Made by a program: the position numbers and the translations under genes
Source of the DNA: Gemmatimonadota bacterium
Lineage (GTDB): Bacteria; Gemmatimonadota; Gemmatimonadetes; Longimicrobiales; Gaopeijiaceae
Assembly (NCBI GenBank): GCA_009841165.1
Contig: VXMI01000047.1
Coordinates: forward strand, 1-64,000
Reading direction: 5' to 3'
Length of the DNA: 64,000 nucleotides
Shown: in pieces, positions 7,675-17,964 of the stretch
Layout of the letters: every line of letters starts with the position of its first letter
How positions within the stretch are numbered: position 1 is the stretch's first letter
Notes under the pieces: model-generated
What the model was told of the DNA's origin: nothing
What the model saw: only the letters and a program-made list of their open reading frames with translations
The model's database searches: none

Positions 7675-8652
7675 TCACTGGCCCCCGGGAGTGGCGTCGC
7701 CGGAGGCGGCTGTACGGAGGGCGGCATCGCGGAAGGCCTCGGAGCCGGTGTACCCCACCTTGTCGCATGCCACTCGGTTGGCGCGGCGCGCGGCGGATCC
7801 CGGTGCCGAGTCCCCGAGGACCGAGGCGAAAAAGGTCGCGCCCCAGACGTCCCCACAACCGGTGGGGTCACCCGCAGCCGGCCCTGTCGCGGGGGGCACG
7901 GACTCTCGCGCGGGCGGAGCGCCGTCCTGCCCGATTGTCATGATCTCCGCGCCATCGGCTCCCCGGGTGACGACGATCCTGCCGAGCCGGCCCGCCATCG
8001 CTCTCTCCGCCACCGGCCACGGATCGGGCGCTCCCCTGACAAAGAGTTCGAATTCGTTCTCGTTCATCTGAACCGTGTCGAAGCAGCCCGCCCACCTTCC
8101 GCTCGAAGGAAGATAGCGAGGACTCCGCCGCCCGTCGCTTCCGGTGTCGAGGAAGAGGGAATGCAGATCGGCGTAACTGGGCCCATGCAGCTTGTCACGC
8201 ACCGTCAGGGCCCCGGCGAGATCGAGTTCGACGCCCGAGATGAAGTTGACGTACAGCGCGTCGAGGACGGGAAGCACTTCGGCGATCTCCCGAGGCGACC
8301 ACTCCGGCACCCCTCCGTCAAGCACCTCGACCCGGTCGGTCTGCGTCGTGTAAGTGAGTTCGACCCGGTTGTTCGGTTCCGGGACCACCCGTACCCACCG
8401 CGTGTCGCCAACGGTCGTGAATGAGCGGAGGAACGGCAGCGCGCGGTCGGCCATGTCGTTACCGACCTTGATCACCGGGACCACCGCCCAGCCGGGCGGA
8501 AGCACATGATCGAAGGCGGCCAGAGCGTACGCGATCCCGCCCCACGCCTTCGCGGAGCGGCCCGCTCCCGGAAGATGGATGGTGTCCCGCACCAGCGTGC
8601 CAATAACGCCCAACCGTTTCGGAGGGTTGGGAGTCGATTCAGACGTTCCCAT
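7675..8652 (-). CDS. PfkB-family carbohydrate kinase
   Basis: 325 residues from the ATG at 8650-8652, 14 bp inside the 3' end of the ROK kinase gene. The N-terminal RLGVIGTLVRDTIH and GGIAYALAAF are the PfkB substrate-binding start. QMNENEFELF is the family's NxxE metal region, and DPTGCGDVWGATFF is the second signature with the catalytic Asp in GCGD. The second signature is usually DTTGAGD; GCGD is a known variant. The family phosphorylates sugars or nucleosides; the substrate cannot be read from the sequence. Pairing with a ROK kinase suggests sugar activation. Tightly packed with both neighbours, so operonic. Confidence 0.85.
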   Translation of the reverse strand: MGTSESTPNPPKRLGVIGTLVRDTIHLPGAGRSAKAWGGIAYALAAFDHVLPPGWAVVPVIKVGNDMADRALPFLRSFTTVGDTRWVRVVPEPNNRVELTYTTQTDRVEVLDGGVPEWSPREIAEVLPVLDALYVNFISGVELDLAGALTVRDKLHGPSYADLHSLFLDTGSDGRRSPRYLPSSGRWAGCFDTVQMNENEFELFVRGAPDPWPVAERAMAGRLGRIVVTRGADGAEIMTIGQDGAPPARESVPPATGPAAGDPTGCGDVWGATFFASVLGDSAPGSAARRANRVACDKVGYTGSEAFRDAALRTAASGDATPGGQ

Positions 8653-9622
8653 GGACGGTGTGCCTGAAGACCCCGGCGGCGCCGACCAGTCCCGCAGTGG
8701 CGGGGAGCTCGGACGGGACGATTCGACACGCGCGGGCCGCTGAACGAAAGGCCCGTTGTTCCACCTCGTCACGCAGAGGAGCGAAGAGAAGTTCGCCAGC
8801 CCCGGCAACTCCACCCCCGATCACGATTACATCGGGATTAAGAAGATGGATTAGATCGGAGACTGCAACTCCAATCACACGTGCAGTTTCATCGACTATG
8901 AGCATTGCATATCGATCGCCAGCCGCGGCGGCTCTGCACACCGCTTCAGCGGTGATTCCCGCGGGGTCGCCAGCTGCCGCCGCGAGTGTCGAGTTTGCAC
9001 CGCGGGCGATGCCTTCGGCAGCCCGCGCCGCGATCGCGGACCCCGAGGCGTAGGCTTCTACGCAGCCGCGCGATCCGCAGGCGCAACGCCGGCCGGAGTA
9101 GTCGACGGACATGTGGCCCACCTCGCCGGCCGCGTCCGATGCCCCGCGATAGGGCGCGCCGCCGAGAATGATGCCGCCGCCGATCCCGGTGCCCAGCGTC
9201 ATGCCGATCAGCCGTTCAGCGCCGCGTCCTGCGCCCAGCCACCATTCCCCGAAGGCGAAGCAGTTGGCGTCGTTGTCCAGGACGATCGGCAGCCCGATCC
9301 GACCGGCGATCATGTCAACCAGGGGGACGTCGCGCCATCCCAGGTTGGGCGTCTCGAGCACCACTCCCCTGCTGCGGTCGAGGGGTCCCGGCGCCCCTAT
9401 CCCGACCCCGGCCACATTTGTTCTGCCGACTTCGGCGATCGCCGCCCGCAGCATGGACGCCACTTCCTCCACCACGGCGGAGGGCCCCCGCGCGGGGCGC
9501 GTGGGAGCGCTCGACACCGCGACGGGCGGTCCGCCCGCGAAGGGGACCAGCCCGACCCTCAGATTGGTGCCGCCGATGTCGACTCCGGCGATCCATCGGG
9601 TCCGGGCCCGCCGCTCAGCCAT
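8639..9622 (-). CDS. ROK-family sugar kinase (glucokinase-like)
   Basis: About 327 residues from the ATG at 9620-9622; a GTG at 9676, directly after the lepA stop, is an alternative adding 18 basic residues, and neither has a strong ribosome site. Motifs: ATP-binding AGVDIGGTNLRVG, GIGAPGPLD, VLDNDANCFAFGEW with the catalytic Asp, GTGIGGGII, and the ROK zinc motif: GHMSVDYSGRRCACGSRGC, the CxCGxxGC form. The absence of a helix-turn-helix makes it a kinase, not an NagC-type repressor. Glucose is the commonest substrate; N-acetyl-sugars are possible. Second gene after lepA in the - strand operon. Confidence 0.88.
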   Translation of the reverse strand: MAERRARTRWIAGVDIGGTNLRVGLVPFAGGPPVAVSSAPTRPARGPSAVVEEVASMLRAAIAEVGRTNVAGVGIGAPGPLDRSRGVVLETPNLGWRDVPLVDMIAGRIGLPIVLDNDANCFAFGEWWLGAGRGAERLIGMTLGTGIGGGIILGGAPYRGASDAAGEVGHMSVDYSGRRCACGSRGCVEAYASGSAIAARAAEGIARGANSTLAAAAGDPAGITAEAVCRAAAAGDRYAMLIVDETARVIGVAVSDLIHLLNPDVIVIGGGVAGAGELLFAPLRDEVEQRAFRSAARACRIVPSELPATAGLVGAAGVFRHTVHGNV

Positions 9623-9676
9623 CAGCGGGGCTGCCGTGCCCTGGCGGGCTACCAGGCGCGGCCGTCGGCACCGCAC

Positions 9677-11485
9677 TCACGACTCGGTGCTATCCAGTTC
9701 CAGCACGGCCATGAACGCCTCTTGCGGGATCTCCACCGAACCCACCTGCTTCATCCTCCTCTTCCCCTCCTTCTGGCGTTCGAGAAGCTTGCGCTTGCGC
9801 GTGATGTCGCCGCCGTAGCACTTGGCGGTCACGTTCTTGCGCAGCGCCTTGACGGTCTCGCGGGCGATGACCTGACCGCCGATCGCGGCCTGCAGCGCCA
9901 CCTCGAACTGCTGTCGGGGTATCAGCCTTCGCAGCTTGCGGATCAGGGCGCGGCCGTGATGGTAGGCATTCTCGCGGTGGAGGATGACGGAGAAGGCGTC
10001 GACCGGGTCCCTGTTGACCATGACGTCGAGCTTGACGAGGTCGTTTATCCGATACTCCTGGAACTCGTAGTCCAGGGACGCGTAGCCGCGGGTTCCGCCC
10101 TTCAGGCGCCCGTAGAAGTCGAGGACGATTTCGGCAAGCGGCAACTCGAAGTCCAGCTCGACCCGGTGCGGATCCAGGTAGTGCATACCCTTGAAGACGC
10201 CGCGGCGCTCGTGGCACAGCTTCTGCACATTGCCGATGTAGGTCGATGGCACCACGATCCGCGCACGCACCACGGGCTCCGCGACCGCGTCGACCAGAGC
10301 CCGGTCCGGGAGCTCGGAGGGGTTCTCGACCCAGACCTCGCCGCCACCCTGCATGTCCACCCGGTACTTGACGTTGGGGACGGTGGTGATGAGCCTGACG
10401 CCGAATTCGCGATCCAGCCGCTCCTGCACGATCTCGAGGTGCAGAAGGCCGAGAAAACCGCAGCGGAACCCGAATCCCAGCGCCCGCGAGGTCTCTGGTT
10501 CGAACCTCAGCGACGCGTCGTTGAGGTGGAGCCGGTGCAGCGCGTCGCGCAATTCCTCGTAGCCATCGGAATCGGTGGGATAGAGGCCGGCGAACACCAT
10601 CGGCTTGACCTCCTGGTATCCCGGGAGCAATTCGCCGGCGGGACGCGCTGTGTCGAGGATCGTGTCGCCGACACGCGTATCCGACACCGCCTTGATGGCC
10701 GCCACCAGGTATCCCACCTCGCCGGGGCCGAGGGAGTGGGATGGGAAGCGACCGAGCCGCATGTGTCCCACTTCGGTGACTTCGTAGCGGGCGTCGACGG
10801 TCCCGAAGGCGATCTTCGTGCCCGCACGGACCGTGCCGTCGACCACGCGGATCGAGGGGACGGCGCCGAGGTACTGGTCGTAGTACGAGTCGAAAATCAG
10901 CGCCCGCAACGGGGCTTCAGGGTCGCCCGACGGCGGCGGAATCCTGTCCACGAGCGCTTCCAGGATGGCGCCGATGCCCGTCCCTTCCTTGGCGCTCGCC
11001 TCGAGGATCGACTCCGGCTCGATCCCCATGAGATCCGCGACCTCGTCACGGCGGCGCTCCGGCTCGGCGCCGGGCAGGTCGATCTTGTTGAGCACGGGCA
11101 CGATCTCGAGGTCCGCGTCGAGGGCCAGGAAGAGGTTGGAGAGGGTCTGGGCCTGGATGCCCTGGGTCGCGTCGACGACCAGGATCGCCCCTTCGCACGC
11201 CGCCAGCGAGCGCGATACCTCGTAGGTGAAGTCGACGTGGCCGGGTGTGTCGATCAGGTTGAAGCGGTATTCCCGGCCATCGCGAGCCGTGTAGTCCATG
11301 CGGATGGCGTGGAGCTTGATCGTGATCCCGCGCTCCCTTTCGAGCTCGTTGGAGTCCAGGATCTGATCCCGCATGCGCCGGCGCTCCACGGTGGCCGTGG
11401 CCTCCAGCAGGCGGTCGGCCAGCGTCGATTTGCCATGATCGATGTGCGCGATGATGCAGAAGTTGCGAATCAGGTCGGTTCGCAC
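9677..11485 (-). CDS. lepA: Elongation factor 4 (LepA GTPase)
   Basis: 602 residues, the normal length. G1 AHIDHGKST, switch RGITIK, G3 DTPGHVDF, G4 NKIDLPGA, then EF-G-like domains and the LepA-specific C-terminal domain ending [17 protein letters not shown] and [10 protein letters not shown]. It acts on the ribosome, back-translocating or remodelling stalled elongation complexes and helping initiation. The start is GTG at 11483-11485. It leads a - strand run with two sugar kinases, a STAS/HATPase pair and a PLP enzyme, and is divergent from the TonB receptor gene (220-bp gap). Confidence 0.96.
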   Translation of the reverse strand: MRTDLIRNFCIIAHIDHGKSTLADRLLEATATVERRRMRDQILDSNELERERGITIKLHAIRMDYTARDGREYRFNLIDTPGHVDFTYEVSRSLAACEGAILVVDATQGIQAQTLSNLFLALDADLEIVPVLNKIDLPGAEPERRRDEVADLMGIEPESILEASAKEGTGIGAILEALVDRIPPPSGDPEAPLRALIFDSYYDQYLGAVPSIRVVDGTVRAGTKIAFGTVDARYEVTEVGHMRLGRFPSHSLGPGEVGYLVAAIKAVSDTRVGDTILDTARPAGELLPGYQEVKPMVFAGLYPTDSDGYEELRDALHRLHLNDASLRFEPETSRALGFGFRCGFLGLLHLEIVQERLDREFGVRLITTVPNVKYRVDMQGGGEVWVENPSELPDRALVDAVAEPVVRARIVVPSTYIGNVQKLCHERRGVFKGMHYLDPHRVELDFELPLAEIVLDFYGRLKGGTRGYASLDYEFQEYRINDLVKLDVMVNRDPVDAFSVILHRENAYHHGRALIRKLRRLIPRQQFEVALQAAIGGQVIARETVKALRKNVTAKCYGGDITRKRKLLERQKEGKRRMKQVGSVEIPQEAFMAVLELDSTES

Positions 11486-11705
11486 GTGTCAGCAAGGCCG
11501 GGAACAGGGGAAACGCCCGCTTCGCACATCCGTGCCCCCGGAAATCGCGTTCCCGCGCTCCCGGCCAGCGGGGGTGCCGGAAGCTAACCGAGGCGGTTTT
11601 GGCGGGTCAATCGTGCTCATCGCCTTGACCTTGGGACGGGTCCGGGTCAGCGTGTTAGTGAGCGGAGTTGGCCTTGAAAACCCGAGAGACTGCCCGGAGG
11701 GTCCC

Positions 11706-14700
11706 ATGTCGTTGCGTACAAAGGCAATAGTGGTTGTGATGGCCGCGTGCATCCCGGGGTTTGTGCCCCTGGCGACGGCCACGGCACAATCGACCGGTAC
11801 GATCACCGGGACCGTCGTCGACGGAGAGACGGGTGAGCCGCTTGAGGGGGCCCAGGTCAGCATACCGGCGTTGGAGATCGGTGTGTTGTCACGCGCGGCG
11901 GGGCGGTTCGTGCTTCCGGGAGTGCCGGTCGGTACGCACGAGATACAGGCGCAGATGGTCGGTCGCGCGACCACCACCCGGAGCGTCACGGTCACGGAAG
12001 GGGCGACCGTGTCCGTGGAGCTGCTGCTGGAACGCACGGTTCTCCTTCTCGAGGAGATCGTCGTGACCGGCACCGCTTTTCCCGAGTCGCCCGTCGAGCT
12101 GCCCTACTCAGTGACGGTCGCGGGCCGCCGGACGCTGGCCGAGCAGGGATCCCCGCAGGCGTTCGACTTCTTTCGGAACGTCACCGCCAGCCACGGCATT
12201 CTGGGAGCCCGCCAGGGCTGGTACAACACGAGACCCCCGGGCCTCGTGTCGGAGACGGTAGCAACCGTGAACCTTCGCGGCATCGGTGCTTCGCGCACCC
12301 TCGTTCTCCTCAACGGACGCCGCCAGGTGTACCTGCCGATCCGCCTGAGGGGGGGCCGTTTCGTCGATGTCAACGCGTTTCCATCGATCGCCCTGGACAG
12401 GGTCGAGGTCGTCAAGGAGGGCGCGTCGGCGGTGTACGGTTCGGACGCCGTGGCGGGAGTTGTGAACTTCCTGACCCGCGGCGACTTCGAGGGCTTCGAG
12501 GTCTCCGGCTCCCACGAGTATTTCGCCAATGCGGGAGAAACGAATGCCGGAGCCATCTGGGGTTCACGGGTGGGCGAAAGCGCGCACGCCGTCGTCTCGG
12601 CAGAGGTGTTCGTCACGCAGGAGCTTACGCCCGAAGAGGTGGGCTGGGCCCTGAGCGACTTCACCCCGGGGGGCGGCGGCTGGTCGTACACGGGCAACCC
12701 GGGCGCCTTTCTCTTCCCAAGGTTGACCGGCAACGAAACGAAGGACGAATTCGTCTCGGCACTCACCGACGCGCACTACGGCGGCTGGGGAGGCGTCTTC
12801 GTCGATCCCAACTGCCGCGACTTCGGGGGCTTCCTGGAAGAGGCGGAGACCTGTCGTTTTCGATACGACCCCTACGACAACGTCTCCGACGCCTCCCGGC
12901 AGATCCGCGCCTTCGCCGAGCTCAACGGCAGCTTCGGTCGCGGCAACAACTACCACCTGGAAGCCCTGTGGGCCGAAGCCACCACGCCCAACTGGGTGAC
13001 CACGCCCTCCTACCCCCCCATCTCCGCCTACAACGGAGCCCAGCTGATCGCGCCCGAGCATCCGGGCAGGCAGGCGTTCTGCCGCCAGCACGGACCGAGC
13101 GCCGGGTTCTCGACCACCGAAGGCTGCCTTGAGAACGACTGGTACTTTTTCGGCCGCATGGTCGGGAATGCCGGCCCGCCCCGGACGTTGCGGCGCGACT
13201 CCCGGACGCAACGGATCGCCGGCTCCGTCGAGCGGGGTTTCGAAGGCCTCGGCGGCAGAGAAATGGCTTTCGAATTCGCCGGCAGCTTTTCGAGGTCGGC
13301 GGGCAACTCCAATCTCCCCGGCGAGTATCTCTATCGCAAATTCCTGGCGTACAGGGGCTTCGGTGGGCCTGACTGTGGCGTTGGAGTGGTCGTTGATCCG
13401 TCGAGCCCCTCGGGCATGGCGCTTGGACCCACGGGCGGCAAGACGGCCGGCCAGGGCGACTGCTGATACTACAATCCCTTCAGCAACGCGCACGCAAACG
13501 CAACCCAGCCCGGCGCCCGTTTTCGTGACCAGCCCAACCCGGACTACGTTGCCGGCCTGGAGAACCGCCCGGAGCTGATCGACTGGATCAACGACGAAGT
13601 CGATCTGGACAACGACGCCAGCCTCTTCGCCTTCGACGCGATGTTGAAGGGCGCCCTGACGGATGAGACGGAGTTTGCGACCGGCTACCAGTTCCGCAGG
13701 CTTGGCGTGGGCGCGGTTCCCAATCGCCCCGGCGATCTCGCGTTGACGCCGTGCCCCGTCCCGGACGACCGCAGCTGCCCGGACCAGTTCGGGCCCTTCC
13801 ACTTCACGGGCGGTTTCTTCCACTACGACGACAGCCAGACCGTACACCGCTTCTTCGCTGAATCGCAACTTCGACTCGGCCCCCGGATTCGCGGCCAGGT
13901 CGCCGCCAACTACGAGTTTCACGGTTCGGTCAGGAGCTTCGACCCGAAGGTCGCGCTGCGCATCGAACTCGCGGAGCCCCTGGCGCTGCGCACTTCGGTT
14001 CAGACCACCTTCCGGACCCCGTCGGTTGACGATCTCAACGAGGATCTGAACACGGGACTGCAATACGTGAGCGCGGCCGGCATCTACAAGGCCATCGACA
14101 CCTACGGAGACAAGGACCTGGTGCCGGAACGGGCGTTCACCTACAACGTCGGACTCATCCTCCAGCTCGCTCGCCTCCGCGCATCGCTCGACTACTGGGA
14201 CTACGACTTCAAGGACGTGATCGACGTATTCCCCTATGAGGGCATCGCGAGTCTGTACGCGGCGGGTGGAAGCCAGCGGGCAGCGGTGCAGCAGTTCGTC
14301 ACCTGTCCGGACGGACAGGGCACCGGCACCTGCGACGTTCAGTCCGTGGAACGCATAGAAGCGGGCTTCGTCAATTGGCCGGGGATCCGCATGTCGGGGA
14401 TCGACCTGCACATGGCCAGCCGCATTCCGGTGGGTGAGGCGATCGTGTCGTTCGGGGTGGACGGCACCTACACGAGGGAGTTCTTCGTCCGGGCCCTGGA
14501 CCTGAACGGGACAGAGGTGTTCCCGGCGCACGAAGCGGCCGGCAAGCTCAACTGGGGCAATCCCATCGCACCTCCGCTGCCGCAATGGAAGACGAGCTTT
14601 TCTGCCGGGTATCACGTGGGCGACTACAGCGCGGTGAGCTACCTCAACACCGTTTCGGGGTACACCAACGGGGCTTTCGCGGGAACCGAGTTCGAGGACA

Positions 14701-14894
14701 TCGACCGGTTCGCGACCCTGGACTTCAGCGTGTTGCAGCGCACGTCGGAACAACTGGATTGGGGCCTTTCGGTCATGAACGTGCTGGGCAGCGCCCCACC
14801 GCTCGTCCGGTGGGAGCAGTCCTACGACGGCTTTACGCACAGCCCGAAGGGCCGGAGGATCAAGCTGCAGGTGACGTATCGTCCCGGAAGCTAG
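11706..14894 (+). pseudogene. TonB-dependent receptor with one in-frame TGA
   Basis: Starts at ATG 11706 with GGAGG upstream. Signal peptide (AIVVVMAACIPGFVPLATATA), a carboxypeptidase-regulatory-like domain (about 30-110; GTITGTVVDGETGEPLEGA), plug domain (EEIVVTG; NLRGIGASRTLVLLNGRR; VEVVKEGASAVYGSDAVAGV), then the beta-barrel. The frame is cut by TGA at 13464-13466 (codon 587) in GDC-stop-YYNPFSNA. After it the same frame stays open and protein-like to 14894 (FHGSVRSFDPKVALR; LRTSVQTTFRTPSVDDLNED; LQVTYRPGS). Full length would be 1,062 residues. No frameshift is present, so it is one nonsense codon, a sequencing error, or read-through. Without read-through the barrel would be unfinished and the receptor dead. 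The substrate is unknown. Confidence 0.85.
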
Positions 14895-14991
14895 CGATCC
14901 CGGTTGACGCCCCGCTGTTGCGCCGGGAACGGCGGCGCCCCGGGGCGGGACTCTTCCGTGCGCGGGGGCGTGCACGCAGATTGTATGGGCC

Positions 14992-15921
14992 ATGGCTACC
15001 AACGAAACGGTCACGCCCCACCGGGACCGCCGGGCCGATCTGATTGATCCCGCGACGCTCGCACAGCTCAGCGGCATCGACATCATCGCCAGACAGGTCG
15101 TTCACGGTTTCCTCCTCGGCCTGCACCGCTCGCCAAACCGCGGTTTCTCGGCGGAATTCGCGGAAAACCGGGCCTACCAGCCCGGCGACGACCTGCGTAC
15201 GCTGGACTGGCGGATGTATGCGCGCTCCGATCGCTTCTACGTCAAGCAGTACGAGGAGGAGACCAATCTGCGCGCCTACATGCTCATCGACATCAGCGAG
15301 TCGATGGACTGGTCCTCCCGGCCGAACCTTCCCACCAAGCTCTGGTACGCCAAACACCTCGCGGCGGCGATTTCACTGATCCTGACCCGCCAGGGCGACA
15401 TCGTGGGTCTCATGGCCTTCCATGAGAGGATTGTGCGGCAGGTTCGTGCCCGGGGCGGCAAGGTACACTGGCGGCTCCTCCTTCAGCACCTGCACGCGCT
15501 GAAGGGTGGAGGCAGGACCGACGCGGAGTCGGCGATCACCAAGGTGGCGATGCAGCTGAAGCGCAAGGGGCTGGTGATCCTGATCTCGGATCTGCTGGTC
15601 GATCCCGCGGAGACGGCCAAGGCGCTCATCTACCTGCAGCACACCGGACACGAGGTCCTCGTCTTCCATCTCATCGATCCCGGCGAGCGCGATCTGCCGA
15701 CCACGGGTGAAACGCGTTTCGTCGATCCGGAAACCGGTGATTCGCTGCGCGTTTCGGTGGCTGATGTGCGGCGCCAGTACCGCGACGCGGTGGAAAACGC
15801 CGTGACGGACTGGACGACCAGCCTCACGAGCCGAGGAATCGCCTACTCGACCATCGGGACCGACGAACCCCTCTCGCGCGCGCTCCGCTTCTACCTGTGG
15901 AAGCGCCAGCGCCTCCCCTGA
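14992..15921 (+). CDS. DUF58 protein (vWA-like)
   Basis: 309 residues. The DUF58 signature is clear: SAEFAENRAYQPGDDLRTLDW, then SDRFYVKQYEEETN and LIDISESMDW, the DxSxS MIDAS-like core of a von Willebrand A fold. DUF58 proteins normally sit beside MoxR ATPases and BatA/BatB proteins in cofactor or metallo-enzyme maturation or stress modules; here the BatA-like gene follows immediately (stop at 15921, next start at 15922), but no MoxR gene is in the window. No signal or membrane segment, so probably cytoplasmic. Confidence 0.88.
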   Translation: MATNETVTPHRDRRADLIDPATLAQLSGIDIIARQVVHGFLLGLHRSPNRGFSAEFAENRAYQPGDDLRTLDWRMYARSDRFYVKQYEEETNLRAYMLIDISESMDWSSRPNLPTKLWYAKHLAAAISLILTRQGDIVGLMAFHERIVRQVRARGGKVHWRLLLQHLHALKGGGRTDAESAITKVAMQLKRKGLVILISDLLVDPAETAKALIYLQHTGHEVLVFHLIDPGERDLPTTGETRFVDPETGDSLRVSVADVRRQYRDAVENAVTDWTTSLTSRGIAYSTIGTDEPLSRALRFYLWKRQRLP

Positions 15922-17964
15922 ATGGGCTTCCTCAACCCCCTGTTCCTCTTGGCGGGAGCGGCCGTTCTGGTCCCGATCATCCTGCATCTGTTCTATCGGC
16001 AGGAGAGCAAGACCTTCACCTTCCCCGCAATTCGGTATCTGCTGAGGACGGAGCGCGACCATGCGCGGCAGATCCGCACCCAGCAGCTGCTGTTGCTGCT
16101 TCTGCGCACGGCGATCGTGGTCATCGCCGTCGTGCTGGGAGCCCGCATGCACTTCCCGGGTGCGGGGGGAAGCCACGATCCCACCGCGCTGGCTCTGGTC
16201 ATCGACAATTCGATGAGCACCACGATCATCGAAGACGGTCGGCGGCGGCTCGACACGCTGAAGGCGGTGGCACGGCAAAGCGTCGCGGGCGCGAGTCACG
16301 ACGATGTGATCTGGGTGGTCCGGGCGGGTACGCCCTGGGATCCCGCCGTGCCCGGAGGTACGGCCCAGGCGCTCGAAGCCATCGAGGGGACGCGCCCCGC
16401 GCACACCCGGGGGGACCTTACCCGGGCCGTCGAACGCGCCAGAGCGCTGGTCGGGCAGAGCGAGTTGCCGAATCGCGAGGTCCACGTCTTTACCGACCTC
16501 CAGGCCACCGCGTTTTCGGAAGCGGCTCCGCCCGCAGAAAACATCCCCGTCGTCCTGTTCGGGGCGTCCGCGCGCAATTCCGGGAACAGAGGCATCGCGA
16601 GCATCTCGTTCGGAGGAGGGCTCCCGCCGCTCGCGGGCCGGCGCACGGAGGCGGCGATCGCGGTCATCGGAAGCGGCACGGCGGACACGGCAGGAGTGCG
16701 GCTCTACATCGACGGACAGGTTCGGGCGGCGGCCACGGTTCCCGTGGGCGCCACGGTCCGACTGCCGGCTGGCCCGTTCCCCGCGGGCCGTGTGGACGGA
16801 TACGCCGAGATCGACCCGGATCCGCTTACCGCGGACGACCGCCGCTATTTCTCCTTCACCGTGCGCGAACCCACCCCGGTGGCGGTGCTGGGTCAGGCTT
16901 CGTTCTTTCTCGAGGAAGCGTTGGCGGTGCTGGAGGAGAACGACCGTATCGTGCTGGGAGGACCGGGTCGCGCCGCCACCCTCGTGAGCATCGGTGGCGA
17001 GGGCCTGGAGCGCCGGGGTCTCACTCAGACCGCGTTCGTGGCACCTCACCCGGACCCCGCACAGTTGCCCGCGCTCAACCGGCGTCTGGCCGAAGCCGGA
17101 ATCCCCTTCCGGTACGAACCCGGGAGGGTCGGAGGAGCGCGCGTCGCGGCCAGTGATCTCCCGATCGATGTGGGCGATCTCGAAATCCGGCGGTTCTTTC
17201 CGTTAGTCTCGACCGAGGCGCCGCCGCGCGCGGGTGGCGGCGGCGACGGGATTCCGGCGGGCGGGGCGGATGCGCCGGTTCCTTCGGCAGGAGCGGTGAT
17301 CACCCTGTCCAACGGAGAACCGTGGCTCCTGGCGGGGAGTTCCGCGGCGGGTCCCTACGTGCTCCTGGCGTCGCCCTTCGACAGGGAGTCCACGAGCCTC
17401 CCCGTTTCGGCGGCAATGATACCGCTGCTGGAATGGGCGATCGACCGCTGGTCGGAAGGAGGCGACGGAAGCGCTTCGGTAACGGCCGGATCGAACTTTC
17501 GTCCCCCCCCGGTGACCACGGCGGTACAGGGTCCGGAGGGAACCGAACACGCGGTCGACGGAGACCAGCCCTTCCTCGCGACCACGTTGGTCGGATTGTA
17601 CCAGCCCGTGGCCGGAGACAGTGTTCTGGATGCCGTTCCGGTCAACGCCCCACCCGCCGAAACCGACCTGACCCCGGCATCGGCTGCTGAAGTGCGGCAA
17701 GCAATCCCGGGCACCCTCGACATCGTGGACGACGCGGCCTCCTGGTCGAGCCACATCTTCCGGTCCGGGAGAGGACCGGAGCCATGGCGCCCGCTCGCCG
17801 CGCTACTGCTCGCGCTTCTGATCCTCGAGACCGTCGTGGCCGCCGCGCGCGGATTGCGCTCCCGGGCCAGTGGCGGCGAGGACCGTCTCGTGCGCGACCG
17901 TCCCGGACCGAGGGACGGGACGAGGCCCAGGCGAGTTGGGAGCAATCCGGCCGCAAGTGTCTAG
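15922..17964 (+). CDS. BatA-domain / vWA membrane protein
   Basis: 680 residues. The N-terminal membrane segment (NPLFLLAGAAVLVPIILHL) with HLFYRQESKTFTFPAIRYL is the BatA (aerotolerance) N-terminal region. A second helix lies at about 54-74 (LLLLLLRTAIVVIAVVL). A vWA-like domain begins LALVIDNSMSTTI, a DxSxS MIDAS. A long beta-rich periplasmic part follows, then a C-terminal helix (PLAALLLALLILETVVAAA) and a basic tail. Gene order DUF58-BatA supports a joint function, often with MoxR in other genomes. Its end overlaps the GTG start of mfd by 8 bp. Confidence 0.82.
   Translation: MGFLNPLFLLAGAAVLVPIILHLFYRQESKTFTFPAIRYLLRTERDHARQIRTQQLLLLLLRTAIVVIAVVLGARMHFPGAGGSHDPTALALVIDNSMSTTIIEDGRRRLDTLKAVARQSVAGASHDDVIWVVRAGTPWDPAVPGGTAQALEAIEGTRPAHTRGDLTRAVERARALVGQSELPNREVHVFTDLQATAFSEAAPPAENIPVVLFGASARNSGNRGIASISFGGGLPPLAGRRTEAAIAVIGSGTADTAGVRLYIDGQVRAAATVPVGATVRLPAGPFPAGRVDGYAEIDPDPLTADDRRYFSFTVREPTPVAVLGQASFFLEEALAVLEENDRIVLGGPGRAATLVSIGGEGLERRGLTQTAFVAPHPDPAQLPALNRRLAEAGIPFRYEPGRVGGARVAASDLPIDVGDLEIRRFFPLVSTEAPPRAGGGGDGIPAGGADAPVPSAGAVITLSNGEPWLLAGSSAAGPYVLLASPFDRESTSLPVSAAMIPLLEWAIDRWSEGGDGSASVTAGSNFRPPPVTTAVQGPEGTEHAVDGDQPFLATTLVGLYQPVAGDSVLDAVPVNAPPAETDLTPASAAEVRQAIPGTLDIVDDAASWSSHIFRSGRGPEPWRPLAALLLALLILETVVAAARGLRSRASGGEDRLVRDRPGPRDGTRPRRVGSNPAASV

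Noticed and set aside
9113-11587. 824-codon open frame opposite lepA
   Set aside because: lepA motifs on the - strand are complete; this frame has no domain pattern, is rich in Asp/Arg/Val/His, and arises from GC-rich third positions of the true gene.
13464-13466. TGA as selenocysteine (Cys-TGA pair, with a DUF3343 gene in the window)
   Set aside because: The bases right after the TGA (TACTACAATCCCTTCAGC) form no SECIS-like hairpin, no sel genes are seen, and TonB receptors are not known selenoproteins.
13464-13466. TGA reassigned to Trp in this genome
   Set aside because: Many genes here end in TGA at the expected place (lepA, mfd, holB, moaC, etfB) and Trp is otherwise TGG.
12564-15086. 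840-codon open frame opposite the TonB receptor
   Set aside because: It spans the receptor's internal TGA and could look like the real gene there, but it has no recognisable motif, whereas the + frame has signal peptide, plug and barrel patterns on both sides of the stop.
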